This document shows positions 19,644-28,187 of a stretch of 64,000 bases of DNA, one piece after another. The stretch lies in the NCBI RefSeq assembly GCF_001995095.2, contig NZ_MTSD02000001.1, positions 930,001-994,000 of the forward strand, read 5' to 3'. Below the pieces are notes generated by a model that was not told where the DNA came from, made no database searches, and worked only from the letters and a program-made list of their open reading frames with translations. Made by a program: the position numbers and the translations under genes. This stretch comes from Oceanospirillum linum. GTDB lineage: Bacteria > Pseudomonadota > Gammaproteobacteria > Pseudomonadales > Halomonadaceae. Each line of letters starts with the position of its first letter. The stretch's first letter is position 1.

Positions 19644-21759
19644 CTATTCAGTGTCAAAATCGCTCATATAGGCAGCATAAAGACTATACTGGTTACGCCC
19701 GGCTTGCTTAGAGCGATACATGGCAAGGTCGGCATAACGCAGAAGTATATCTCCGGTCAGGGCATCATCAGGAAAAAAAGCCACCCCGATACTGGCGGTA
19801 ACCCGGCATTCATGGCCCGCTATGATATAAGGCTTCCCTATAACGGTAACAACTCTCTCAAGGCCAACAATCGCATCTTCAGTTTCAGTAAGACCGGAAA
19901 ACAGCAGTACAAATTCATCGCCCCCCCCCCAGACGGGCGATATCATCATGTTCCTGCATACAGAGTTTAAGCCGGTCAGCAACAGCCTGCAGTAACTCGT
20001 CTCCTATATCATGACCATGAGTATCATTAACCTGTTTAAAACCATCGAGATCCATCATAGCTACCGCCAGGATCTTATGATTTGCCTGACTGTCAGCTAA
20101 CTGCCTGGTCATATTTTCTTCAAGAAGACGGCGATTTGGCAAACCTGTTAAGGCGTCATAGAAGGCCAGTTTTTTTAACTGATGCCGACTTTCTTCCAGC
20201 TGCTTCTGGACTGCACGGATTTCAGTGAGGTCCATATGAGTACCCACAAGGCGTTCCACGTGGCCATTTTCATCTTTCAGGGCAATGGCCCGGGATAAGG
20301 CATAAACCCAGTGCCCCTGCTTATGCCGCAGCCGAAATTCAACTTCATATTGATCTTTTTTCCCGGTCACACAACGGGCAGCCTCTTCCCGGGCGGCGAG
20401 TAAATCATCCGGATGGAGCAGGCCCTCCCATACTGATAATTTATTTTCCAATTCATCATCAGCGTACCCAAGCATCCCCTTCCAGCGAGGAGAGAAATAA
20501 ATACTGTTATCCCTCAAACGCCAATCCCAAAGGCCATCGTTTGATCCCTGCATCGCCAGCTGGAACTGTTGCTGGCTCTCTTTCAACGCAGCCTCAGTTC
20601 TTTTTTGCTCACTGATATCAGAGTGAGTACCTGTGACTCTAAGCGCTTTGCCGTCACTGTCGCGCTCAAATACCATTCCCCGATCCATAAACCATCGGTA
20701 ATCACCATTTTTACAACGCATACGGTAGGTGGCACGATAAACCTCAGTATCGCCCGCAAGGTGAGCTTCGACGCATCTTAGGGCCTTATCCAGATCATCA
20801 GGGTGAACCCGACCGGACCAATCTTCGAATGTGTCTCCGATTTCATAGCTTTGGTAGCCCAGCATCCGTTTCCACTGACTGGAAAAAAACAACGTATTGG
20901 TGCGCAGATCCCAGTCCCAAACACCATCACCCGCAGCATCCAGAGCCTTAATCCAGCGCTCCTCACTGCGTCGGACCTCTTGCTCAGCCTCACTTACCTG
21001 AGTCATAAGTTCATTGAAGTTTTCTGCCACCTCCATCAGTTCACAGCTACCCTCCAGTTCAACCCGGGCCAGAGCATTGCCCTGGCCATACTCCTGCATC
21101 CGCAACCTGATCAGGTTTAACGGTTTAACAATGAAATGATTCAGAATCAGCGTAATGACAAAGGCAACCAGAAGAGCAAACGCCAGTAAGCGAACCCACT
21201 GTTGAGGATTCCAAACCTGTTGCGTTAACGCCGTCATCGCCGGGGACATGTCATACTCCACCACAAGAGCGGCAAGACGTTCCGGACGCAGAGAGGTACT
21301 GCGCTCAAGCATTGTGACCGGCATAACAGAACAAAGGTGATTTTCACGACTGGGATGGGCAACAATGACAGGAGAAGATTCAGTTACAGCCTCACTAACC
21401 CAGGTTCTCCGATAGCAGCTGATATCCCCGACTTTTGAACCTTTTAATGAGAGCTGATTAGCCAATAAGACACGCCCCTCATCAATCAGAGCAATCGCCC
21501 TGAACGGGGTGCTGGCAGAATAACTGGTGATAAAACCTTCAGTGGCAGCCCGGTTATCAGCCAACATAAGGTCCGATATCGTTTGCCACATTCGGGCGGA
21601 GCTTTCATTGAGGCGCTGTAGCTGGCGGGATTTTTCCTGGGGAACCAAGGTATATTTATATTCCAGCCAACGATCAAGTATCACTAACGTGACCAAAATC
21701 AGGCTGATCAATATTGTCAGACCACGGGTAAGCCGCCAGCAGTTATTCAGTCTTATCAT
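19644..21759 (-). pseudogene. PAS-PAS-GGDEF protein frameshifted inside the GGDEF motif
   Basis: Two overlapping minus-strand frames make one gene. The first (21759 to 19915) encodes two membrane helices around a periplasmic domain, HAMP, two PAS_3 domains (each with G-L/V-W-D-W and H-P-D-D-L) and the GGDEF domain up to A-R-L-G-G-G-R-stop. The second continues from G-G-G-D-E-F-V-L-L-F to a stop at 19644. The break is a run of ten G on the coding strand. Six G would give the normal RLGGDEF, and nine would give RLGGGDEF. As read, the cyclase domain is truncated exactly at its active site. The start codon overlaps the stop of the upstream lipoprotein gene as ATGA. It may be a real mutation, a phase-variable switch or a base-count error. 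Confidence 0.85.
19921..19930. repeat. C10/G10 homopolymer in GGDEF codons
   Basis: Ten consecutive C on the plus strand encode the glycines of the GGDEF motif on the minus strand. The number is not compatible with an open frame through the motif. Confidence 0.9.
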
Positions 21760-22772
21760 TCATCAGCCCTGGGTAAAAAACTATCCGTCAGAAAATCATC
21801 ACCAATACTGATCTTCTGGCTCAGTAAGCCGGTGTTAAGCATCATCTGCTTAAGCTGAAATATCTGCTGCTTAAATCCCCCGGATTCGCCTAATAGGTTT
21901 CTGTTTTCCTCAAGGTCCGGGATACGGATGCTTTCAAAACTACTCAATACCTGATACGGAGGTATTTTCAGACGCTCGGACATAATACTCGCAGACTCAG
22001 CCCGGTTTTCAGCCATAAAGGTCAACGCGCGAAAATGCCCGGCAAGAAGGTGGCGTAACTGATCTGGTCTATTTCGGGCTGTTTCCTCATGCACAACCAG
22101 TACATCCATAACCCTCCCCGGTATCTCACTGCTATCAAAGAGTACATGACCACCTTCCAGTGTCAGTAACGACTTAAAAGGTTCAAAGGTAACAACTCCG
22201 GCAACAGCCTCATCCTGCCACAGCTTCAGGTGCTCATTGACCGGGGCATTGCGAACAGAAATTTCATATTTTTCCAGGCCCGCTTTATCCAGAGCACTTT
22301 GCATAATAATAGCGCCTACAGCGCTTTTCTCGACAATAAGGGTACGACCGGAAAGCTCCTGAAGCGTCTTAATCCCCGGTTTAGCAATAAGTACATCTGC
22401 ACCATGGGAAAAATCCATTACCGCAATCACCCGCAGATCCCGAACACTAGCCTGCAGGGTCAGGGCTTCATCCATTGTTAATGCAGCCACGTCCAGCTGA
22501 CCCGCCTTAAATGCACGCAGAACCTGTGTAGCATTAACACTCTCTGTCAGAGACACCTGCTCCGGGTTAATAAATTGTTTATCGCGGGCAATATAAAGGC
22601 TTTCATAACCGGGCCAGATATTGGTGCCAACTTTCAGCGGAGGGTGCGTTTGTTCGCACCCCTGAAGAAAAAGAAGTGTCAGAAATAAAAAAGCAGGCAA
22701 TATGGCCATAACAACCTGACGGCCAAAACCTACCAGCGGCCTGACAGAAAAAAACGGTAAAGACACCTTCAT
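21756..22772 (-). CDS. NitT/TauT-type substrate-binding lipoprotein, partner of the GGDEF gene
   Basis: A 338-residue lipoprotein: a hydrophobic signal ending in L-F-L-Q-G-C (cysteine near residue 39), then a type II periplasmic binding fold of the SsuA/TauA/NMT1 kind (K-V-G-T-N-I-W-P-G-Y-E-S-L-Y-I-A-R and later F-K-A-G-Q-L-D-V-A-A). No ABC permease or ATPase gene is near. Its stop overlaps the start of the membrane GGDEF gene by four bases, so it probably delivers a ligand signal to that protein rather than feeding a transporter (inference). AAAGG is eight bases before the ATG. The 304 bases upstream (22773-23076) form a divergent promoter region with nothing else recognised. Confidence 0.8.
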   Translation of the reverse strand: MKVSLPFFSVRPLVGFGRQVVMAILPAFLFLTLLFLQGCEQTHPPLKVGTNIWPGYESLYIARDKQFINPEQVSLTESVNATQVLRAFKAGQLDVAALTMDEALTLQASVRDLRVIAVMDFSHGADVLIAKPGIKTLQELSGRTLIVEKSAVGAIIMQSALDKAGLEKYEISVRNAPVNEHLKLWQDEAVAGVVTFEPFKSLLTLEGGHVLFDSSEIPGRVMDVLVVHEETARNRPDQLRHLLAGHFRALTFMAENRAESASIMSERLKIPPYQVLSSFESIRIPDLEENRNLLGESGGFKQQIFQLKQMMLNTGLLSQKISIGDDFLTDSFLPRADE

Positions 22773-23076
22773 AAATCACCTTTGCAGGTCGTGCATCATT
22801 CTGTTCGTCTTTTACAGCAAATACGTAGCCAGTAAATCAACAGAAAAAACAGCCTTCAACACACCGATATATTGGCCGATGGAACATAAAGTGCGCACAA
22901 GACTTACCTGAGAGACCAACCATTCTAAACACACAATTGCCAGTTTGGCGACAGGGCTGCAAATACCTCTGACTATTTTGCTGCCATAAACAATCTGCCA
23001 CTCTCAGGGAGCCATAGCCACCTCCACTGTTTAGAGTCATAATGCGCATAAATCTTTACAGGCCTGAGGCTTAACT

Positions 23077-23517
23077 ATGTTGCTTGATGAAGCTCAAACA
23101 GCTGTTTCTGATCTGTTAGAAGCACTGCATGAATCACTGGATGATTATCAGGATAACCTTCAACGTTTACACCGCGCAGAGATCGCTCAGGAATTCAACG
23201 ATGCGATGAACCGACGGACGCAGCTGGTTAACACCCTGGAAGAACGTATAAAAGAAGAGCTTTCCCTGCGCCCCCGTGCAGCAGATACAGAACGCGAGGA
23301 CTTTAACCACCTGTGGAGCAAGCTTAAAAGCCTGGTGTTCGATGAGCAGGAAATGATGCTTCAGGAGAGAGCAGAACAGGAACGTCAGTTAATCAGCCTG
23401 GTCGCACGCTGCGAAAGCTTTGACTACCCTGAAAGTATCAACCTGCAACTAAAAATACTGCATCAGCATCTGGCAGAGCAACTCGACCAGATAAAACAGT
23501 TTCAGCAATCAGTCTGA
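23077..23517 (+). CDS. Small coiled-coil protein of unknown function
   Basis: A 146-residue, acidic, helix-rich protein with long stretches of heptad-like E/Q/L spacing and no membrane segment, cysteine cluster or recognisable motif. GAGG precedes the ATG by seven bases. It lies 92 bases ahead of two HDOD signalling genes on the same strand and may belong with them. I do not recognise the family; a flagellar or signalling accessory role is only a possibility from context. Confidence 0.6.
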   Translation: MLLDEAQTAVSDLLEALHESLDDYQDNLQRLHRAEIAQEFNDAMNRRTQLVNTLEERIKEELSLRPRAADTEREDFNHLWSKLKSLVFDEQEMMLQERAEQERQLISLVARCESFDYPESINLQLKILHQHLAEQLDQIKQFQQSV

Positions 23518-23609
23518 ATAGAGAGAAACAAAAAGATACATTTGTATAGAATCTTTTTCAGATTCAGATATGATCAGGGAAAATACGAACATAGCCACGG
23601 AGTGATCAC

Positions 23610-24824
23610 ATGGGTTCTCTTAACCAGCTTTGCATCACACGACTCACCTTTTGCGATAGCGACCTTATTCGCCGCGGGTTTGAGCTGGCATACCATGACA
23701 CTCAACATACGGCCAACTCCTTAGAGATCAGTGCCAAAATTGCCAGCTTTACACTCCTGGATTACGGGCTTGATCAAGCCGGTAAAAGCGGTAAAGTGCT
23801 GTTAACCATCACCAAGGCCTGGTTACCCAATGCCAGCACACTTCCTGCTGCCAAGATTAAGGATCGGCTTGTACTTCAACTCGCTGAAGATATTCCCCCT
23901 GATCCCATCACACTGAATGCGCTGCATCACATTCGCAGTAAAGGGTTTCAGGTTGCCCTAACAAATTACACGATCAGTGATCCCCGAAAAGCCCTTTTAA
24001 GTGAAGTTGATATCGTAAAAATCAACTGCCAGAGGCTGATGCCAAGCGATCTGAAACACCTTCACGCAGAGCTAAAAGGTTATTCCGTTACCTTAATGGC
24101 CGGACAGATTGAAAGCTGGCAGATATTTGAGCAAGTTCGAGCAGCCGGATTCGATCTTTACCAAGGCAGCTTTCTGGGTAAACCCGAGCTTTTGGATACC
24201 CCGAAAAACAGCACAAACCGTATTATGCTGGTTAAACTGATGACGCTTCTATTTGATGACAAAAGCAGCATTCAGGAGATCGAAAAGGTGATAGAGCAGG
24301 AACCGACACTTTTCTATCGGCTGCTCAAGTTTGTCAATTCCGCTGCATACCAACTGCCTAATAAAATCGATAGCCTGCACCAGGCTGTCATCTATATTGG
24401 CACTGAGACTTTGCGAGCCCTGGTTGCCATTCTTGTTTGGGCAAAAGACGACCATAAAGCTTATACGGTCTTGCCACAGATACTCACCCGAGCTAAATCC
24501 TGCGAACTGCTGGCGAAAGAACAGGGACTTGCTCCTTCAGATCGTTACTTCACACTGGGCTTTTTATCTCTGTTAGATGTCGCCCTGGATCAGCCTCTGG
24601 ATAAACTCATTCAGAGTCTTTCACTCTCGGAAGAGATGCAAAATGCGCTCCTGAAAGACGAGGGGCCGCTGGCAGAAGTTTTAAATTTTGTGCGTCAATG
24701 GGAAAAAGCTAACTGGGAGATACTGCAACAGAATCAGATGTTCTCTCCGGAAAACACACCTGAACTGATGCAACAAGCACAACACTGGGCACAGGAAACA
24801 GAAAAAGAGATGCAGAATATCTGA
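23610..24824 (+). CDS. HDOD protein with degenerate EAL domain (first of tandem pair)
   Basis: A 404-residue protein. Residues about 5-195 resemble an EAL phosphodiesterase domain, but the EAL motif reads F-E-L-A-Y and the D-D-F metal site is lost (V-A-L-T-N-Y), so it should not cleave c-di-GMP. Residues about 200-385 form an HDOD domain (E-P-T-L-F-Y-R-L-L-K-F-V-N-S-A-A-Y), related to HD phosphohydrolases without the catalytic residues. The layout is that of YuxH. GGAG precedes the ATG. It is more diverged than its tandem paralogue at 24919. Confidence 0.82.
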   Translation: MGSLNQLCITRLTFCDSDLIRRGFELAYHDTQHTANSLEISAKIASFTLLDYGLDQAGKSGKVLLTITKAWLPNASTLPAAKIKDRLVLQLAEDIPPDPITLNALHHIRSKGFQVALTNYTISDPRKALLSEVDIVKINCQRLMPSDLKHLHAELKGYSVTLMAGQIESWQIFEQVRAAGFDLYQGSFLGKPELLDTPKNSTNRIMLVKLMTLLFDDKSSIQEIEKVIEQEPTLFYRLLKFVNSAAYQLPNKIDSLHQAVIYIGTETLRALVAILVWAKDDHKAYTVLPQILTRAKSCELLAKEQGLAPSDRYFTLGFLSLLDVALDQPLDKLIQSLSLSEEMQNALLKDEGPLAEVLNFVRQWEKANWEILQQNQMFSPENTPELMQQAQHWAQETEKEMQNI

Positions 24825-24918
24825 AGATAAATACCAGTGTCATTGTTAAAGTACAGTCCTACTGAGAGAAATTTCAGTTTCTCCGGTACCATTACCCGAT
24901 CACCACCAGGAGACCCCA

Positions 24919-26148
24919 GTGCCTGAATTAAACCATGCTGATGACGTATTTTTTCTGGCTCGTCAGGCGATAGCAGACCGGGAGCTGAATCTCATTGGTT
25001 ATGAGTTACTCTACCGCCGAAGTAAAACAGCAACCCATGCTGATGTTCTGGATCACCTGCAGGCCAGTGCCCGGGTTTACTCAACAGCACTACTGGATCT
25101 TGGAGTGGGTCAGTTAGGCTCTGGCCTTCCTGTATCCCTGAACATACCTCAGCTATGGCTGGAGCAGGATGAACTCTTCCCCAGCGTTACCAGTCAGGTT
25201 GTACTGGAAGTTCTGGAACAGGTGCGGCCGACAAAACAGGTGATAGAGTCACTCAATCGCCTGCGCAGTAAAGGCTATACCATTGCGCTGGATGACTTTG
25301 TGCTGACAGAGGAAAACCTGGCGCTGATTCCATGCGCTCAATGGATCAAGCTGGATACCCATCAGTATAGTCAGAAAGAACTGGAAGAGACGGTCAGGAC
25401 TCTGAAGTCTTATCCGGTAAAACTGGTGGCTGAGAAAATCGAAAGCTGGCAGGAATATCGTAACCTGGAAGCCATGGGCTTTGATTATTTCCAGGGCTAC
25501 TTTCTCTCCCGTCCTCAGGTTTTTAAAGGGCATCAGGCTAACAGCAGCCAGAAAGTATTGCTTGAACTTCTTCAGGAGCTCTACAAAGACGATATGGATG
25601 TTAATCAGCTGGTTGACACCATAGTCAAAGATCCCGGTATGACTTATCGCCTGCTGCGCCACATTAACTCTGCCGGTTATATGTTCAAGAAAGAGATCAG
25701 AAGTATCCATCAGGCGATAGTTCTTCTGGGACAGGAACGTCTGCGCTCTATGGTAAGCCTGCTACTGTGGAGTAAAAGCCCCTACCGCACCAGCTCTCAA
25801 CTACCGGGCATTCTGGTTCGGGCAAAAGCCTGTGAGGAGCTCGCCCATTTTTATGAGTTAGACCAGATTCAATGCTGCTTCACCGTAGGCGTACTCTCCA
25901 ATCTGCACTTAGCACTGGGCATGGAAGCTGAAGAGATGGCTAGTATGCTGAGGCTGGAGCCTGCCATCGCTGAAGGGTTACAGGGTAAAGGTGTTCCTGG
26001 CGAGATACTACAGCTGGTGATTGCTTATGAGCAGGGTGACTGGGATGCGATGGAAGCTTCTGACTGGTACCGACCGGAAGTGAATGACTGCTTTATGAAT
26101 GCCATGAACTGGGCTGATACCGTGATCACAGAGATGAGCAAAGACTGA
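24919..26148 (+). CDS. YuxH-type EAL-HDOD signalling protein (second of tandem pair)
   Basis: A 409-residue protein starting at GTG with AGGAG ahead. The EAL half keeps more of the consensus (I-G-Y-E-L-L-Y-R, I-A-L-D-D-F, I-K-L-D, F-D-Y-F-Q-G-Y-F) but lacks the E-A-L triad, so catalysis is doubtful. The HDOD half (about 205-390) contains P-G-M-T-Y-R-L-L-R-H-I-N-S-A. It aligns along its whole length with the preceding gene and probably arose by tandem duplication. Such proteins act as regulatory adaptors in c-di-GMP and motility networks; the partner here is unknown. Confidence 0.85.
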   Translation: MPELNHADDVFFLARQAIADRELNLIGYELLYRRSKTATHADVLDHLQASARVYSTALLDLGVGQLGSGLPVSLNIPQLWLEQDELFPSVTSQVVLEVLEQVRPTKQVIESLNRLRSKGYTIALDDFVLTEENLALIPCAQWIKLDTHQYSQKELEETVRTLKSYPVKLVAEKIESWQEYRNLEAMGFDYFQGYFLSRPQVFKGHQANSSQKVLLELLQELYKDDMDVNQLVDTIVKDPGMTYRLLRHINSAGYMFKKEIRSIHQAIVLLGQERLRSMVSLLLWSKSPYRTSSQLPGILVRAKACEELAHFYELDQIQCCFTVGVLSNLHLALGMEAEEMASMLRLEPAIAEGLQGKGVPGEILQLVIAYEQGDWDAMEASDWYRPEVNDCFMNAMNWADTVITEMSKD

Positions 26149-26167
26149 AGGCTAAAACAGCCTTCAG
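26145..26167. terminator. Hairpin spanning the HDOD stop codon
   Basis: CTGAAGGCT (26145-26153) pairs with AGCCTTCAG (26159-26167) around a five-base loop and includes the TGA stop. It sits between convergent genes and has no T run directly after it on the plus strand. Confidence 0.5.
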
Positions 26168-26188
26168 GCTCCGTAAAAAAAGATTCGC

Positions 26189-26509
26189 TTAATCTTCCGG
26201 CTCATCAGACACTTCAACTAAGCCATCAAGAATACGTACCGGATAAACATCAATATCTTCGTATGCAGGGGGTGCTGTTACTTCACCTGAACGCAGGCAG
26301 AAGCGGGCACCGTGACGGGGACAAACAATTTCACCATCCTCAATACAGCCACCTTCCAGGGAGCCGCCATCGTGGCTGCAGACGTTCTCTATGGCATGAA
26401 ACTCACCATCGACATTCGCTACCAATAGCTCAATATCATCTTCTGTAGTCACCAACTGATACTCACCATCAGCGATGGCGGCGGCAGCATCTACCTTAAT
26501 CCAACCCAT
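26189..26509 (-). CDS. Rieske [2Fe-2S] ferredoxin of the SUF cluster
   Basis: A 106-residue soluble Rieske protein. Both cluster-binding boxes are complete: C44-S-H46 and C63-P-R-H66. Similar small ferredoxins (annotated as ferredoxin subunits of aromatic-ring dioxygenases) often close SUF operons in gammaproteobacteria and may serve as electron donors or carrier-assembly clients. Here it is the last gene on the strand, but is separated from sufT by hepT, mntA and a repeat cluster. AGGA precedes the ATG by about ten bases. Confidence 0.85.
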   Translation of the reverse strand: MGWIKVDAAAAIADGEYQLVTTEDDIELLVANVDGEFHAIENVCSHDGGSLEGGCIEDGEIVCPRHGARFCLRSGEVTAPPAYEDIDVYPVRILDGLVEVSDEPED

Positions 26510-26529
26510 GTTATTGCTTTCCTTTCGAT

Positions 26530-26940
26530 TCAGTCTTCGGTCAGCACGAGCTGAGCCAACCGGGTAAAGTCATTCAAGTGTTTATCCAGAACGGAAATTA
26601 CAATCTCGATATTCAGGTTCTGGTAATCATGTACGGCGATATTGCGCAGACCAACCATCTTCTGCATGGAAAGTGCCAGATCCGCAGACAGATAACCTAA
26701 ACGCTCCATCTGAACAAAAGAATCACGGCTGCTTTGCGGCACTGGACCGTTTTTCAGGCGCAGCACCCGGTTGGCAATATCGATAGCCGCTTCGCACAGT
26801 CGCTGCAGATTCAGGATGACAGAATCCTGTCGGGTAAGGTTGCTGCGCAGCTGTTCCGCATCCCCTTGATACTCTTCAGCAATACGTTTCAGGCAGCGCT
26901 CTATAATGGCAACTTTGTTGATAATCACATCATCATTCAT
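26530..26940 (-). CDS. hepT: HepT-like HEPN ribonuclease toxin
   Basis: A 136-residue all-helical HEPN (DUF86) protein. The catalytic and modification motif R-x4-H-x-Y is intact as R99-N-I-A-V-H104-D-Y106. In the characterised systems, HepT is an mRNA- or tRNA-cleaving toxin that the MntA nucleotidyltransferase silences by adding AMP to the tyrosine of this motif. The ATG at 26940 is preferred: it overlaps the mntA stop by eight bases, while the longer frame to 26964 runs into mntA. Order mntA then hepT is consistent with an antitoxin-first operon. Confidence 0.85.
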   Translation of the reverse strand: MNDDVIINKVAIIERCLKRIAEEYQGDAEQLRSNLTRQDSVILNLQRLCEAAIDIANRVLRLKNGPVPQSSRDSFVQMERLGYLSADLALSMQKMVGLRNIAVHDYQNLNIEIVISVLDKHLNDFTRLAQLVLTED

Positions 26941-27358
26941 TGTCCGCTCCCGCAGGTGTTGCATCCTGTTGCCAGCGCTTTTTGAAGGCCTTCAGGTTAT
27001 CCTGACGTTCAAGCTGCAAATCCTGATACATACGGTAGGTTTCAGTCTCAAATCCGGCAGCATCACCCTGAATATCTAACAGCAACTTGCCCTCCGTCAC
27101 CACCTGATAACGCAGCACAGTGGAACAGCTCATCAGATTGATAAGATCCACATCCCGACCCAGTTCAACCGCCAGAGTTTGCCCCCATGCCCAGATATCT
27201 TCATCAGAAACCGGCTGAGACGGCAGAATCGCCAGATCCAAATCACTGTGCTCACCGGCACGGCCGGAAGCAAAAGAGCCAAACAGATATGCAAGCCGGA
27301 TACGGCCAGCGAAAAGGTGCTCAATAATATCGGGTAAGGCTTTCAAGTCTGTTGTCAT
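26933..27358 (-). CDS. mntA: MntA minimal nucleotidyltransferase antitoxin
   Basis: A 141-residue nucleotidyltransferase with the family signature G27-S-F-A-S-G and catalytic aspartates in S-D39-L-D41-L. MntA AMPylates the tyrosine of HepT and so neutralises it. The ATG at 27358 is chosen; an in-frame TTG at 27367 is the alternative. It lies directly downstream of a cluster of dispersed palindromic repeats and may be transcribed from its own promoter or by read-through from sufT. Its presence between sufT and the Rieske gene looks like an insertion. Confidence 0.85.
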   Translation of the reverse strand: MTTDLKALPDIIEHLFAGRIRLAYLFGSFASGRAGEHSDLDLAILPSQPVSDEDIWAWGQTLAVELGRDVDLINLMSCSTVLRYQVVTEGKLLLDIQGDAAGFETETYRMYQDLQLERQDNLKAFKKRWQQDATPAGADNE

Positions 27359-27380
27359 GGAGATCAACCTACAGGAAGGA

Positions 27381-27522
27381 GGCTACCACGCAGAGCGTGG
27401 GAGCCAGTTGTTCTGTTTACCTGATCACGCTGAAGGCTACCAAACAGAGCGCGGGAGCCAGTTGTTCTGTTTAGCTGATTCACACTGGAGGCTACCACGC
27501 AGAGCGTGGGAGCCAGTCAGTC
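27381..27522. repeat. Three tandem 54-55 bp repeats with internal palindrome
   Basis: Copies begin at 27381, 27435 and 27490 (the last one is cut short at about 27522). Each contains GGCTACCACGCAGAGCGTGG or a close variant, whose CCACGC-AGA-GCGTGG core can form a hairpin. Copies 1 and 2 share the following GAGCCAGTTGTTCTGTTTA. Apparent small frames across it, such as repeated G-Y-H-A-E-R-G-S, are products of the repeat and not a real gene. Confidence 0.9.
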
Positions 27523-27549
27523 AGGAGCGTGTCACACAACCAAAAACTC

Positions 27550-27574
27550 GTTCCCACGCTCCGCGTGGGAATGC
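27550..27574. repeat. Inverted dispersed repeat GTTCCCACGC...GCGTGGGAATGC
   Basis: TTCCCACGC (27551-27559) pairs with GCGTGGGAA (27563-27571) around a three-base loop. This is the inverted relative of the tandem copies just before it. The same kind of sequence is known as a dispersed element in several proteobacterial genomes, often mis-annotated as proteins containing V-P-T-L-R-V-G. Confidence 0.75.
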
Positions 27575-27587
27575 AGAAACAGCCTGA

Positions 27588-28133
27588 TCAAAACATACCT
27601 GTGGCAAGCTTAGCATCTTCGCTCATCATGTCGCGATTCCAGGGCGGGTTAAAGACGATCTCCGTCAGCACCTTGGATACCCGGGGTGCACCCAGAATCT
27701 TGCGGCGGGCATCTTCGGCAATCACATCACCCATACCACAGCCCGGTGCGGTCAGGGTCATCTTGATGATCACGACGGTTTCACCGGTGAGCAGTTTATC
27801 GATCCGGCAGCCATAGACCAAACCCAAATCAACAATATTGACCGGAATTTCCGGGTCGTAACAGGTGCGCAGTTGCTCCCAGACAAAAGCTTCCAACTCT
27901 TCAGCACTGGCATCTTCGCGCAGGGTCGGACGCTCCTTTGCTTCACCGCCAAGGGCATCAAGGTTGTAGCTTTCGATCAGGTAAAGGCGGCTTTCAAAGC
28001 CAACACTGACACTACCGCCTTTAGCCTGCATCACGGTCACTTCACCACCTTCCGGCAGGGTCACCGTTTTGCCAAAGGGAATGGAGATCGCATCCACATC
28101 CCGGCTCAGAATAATTTTATCGTCTTTTTTCAT
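27588..28133 (-). CDS. sufT: SufT iron-sulfur assembly protein (DUF59/MIP18)
   Basis: A 181-residue protein. Residues about 85-170 form the MIP18/DUF59 fold with the conserved D-P-E-I-P-V-N-I-V-D-L-G-L-V-Y block and the reactive-cysteine motif T-A-P-G-C-G-M-G. SufT helps mature Fe-S proteins under high demand. It lies last in the continuous suf gene block, 54 bases after sufS, with no sufE or sufU between. The start at 28133 is preceded by a purine-rich GAAAGAG. Confidence 0.9.
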   Translation of the reverse strand: MKKDDKIILSRDVDAISIPFGKTVTLPEGGEVTVMQAKGGSVSVGFESRLYLIESYNLDALGGEAKERPTLREDASAEELEAFVWEQLRTCYDPEIPVNIVDLGLVYGCRIDKLLTGETVVIIKMTLTAPGCGMGDVIAEDARRKILGAPRVSKVLTEIVFNPPWNRDMMSEDAKLATGMF

Positions 28134-28187
28134 GGCTCTTTCTTTTTCCGGTTCCGGTTTGGCCAGACCTGGCCTTAAGAATCAGGC

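Noticed and set aside
19644-19982. Independent small GGDEF gene
   Set aside because: It lacks the first half of the domain and joins the upstream frame exactly at the G10 tract, so it is the tail of the larger gene.
27357-27816. Small plus-strand genes over the repeat cluster (76 and 95 residues)
   Set aside because: They are translations of the palindromic repeats and of the antisense of sufT; no ribosome binding site or conserved protein.
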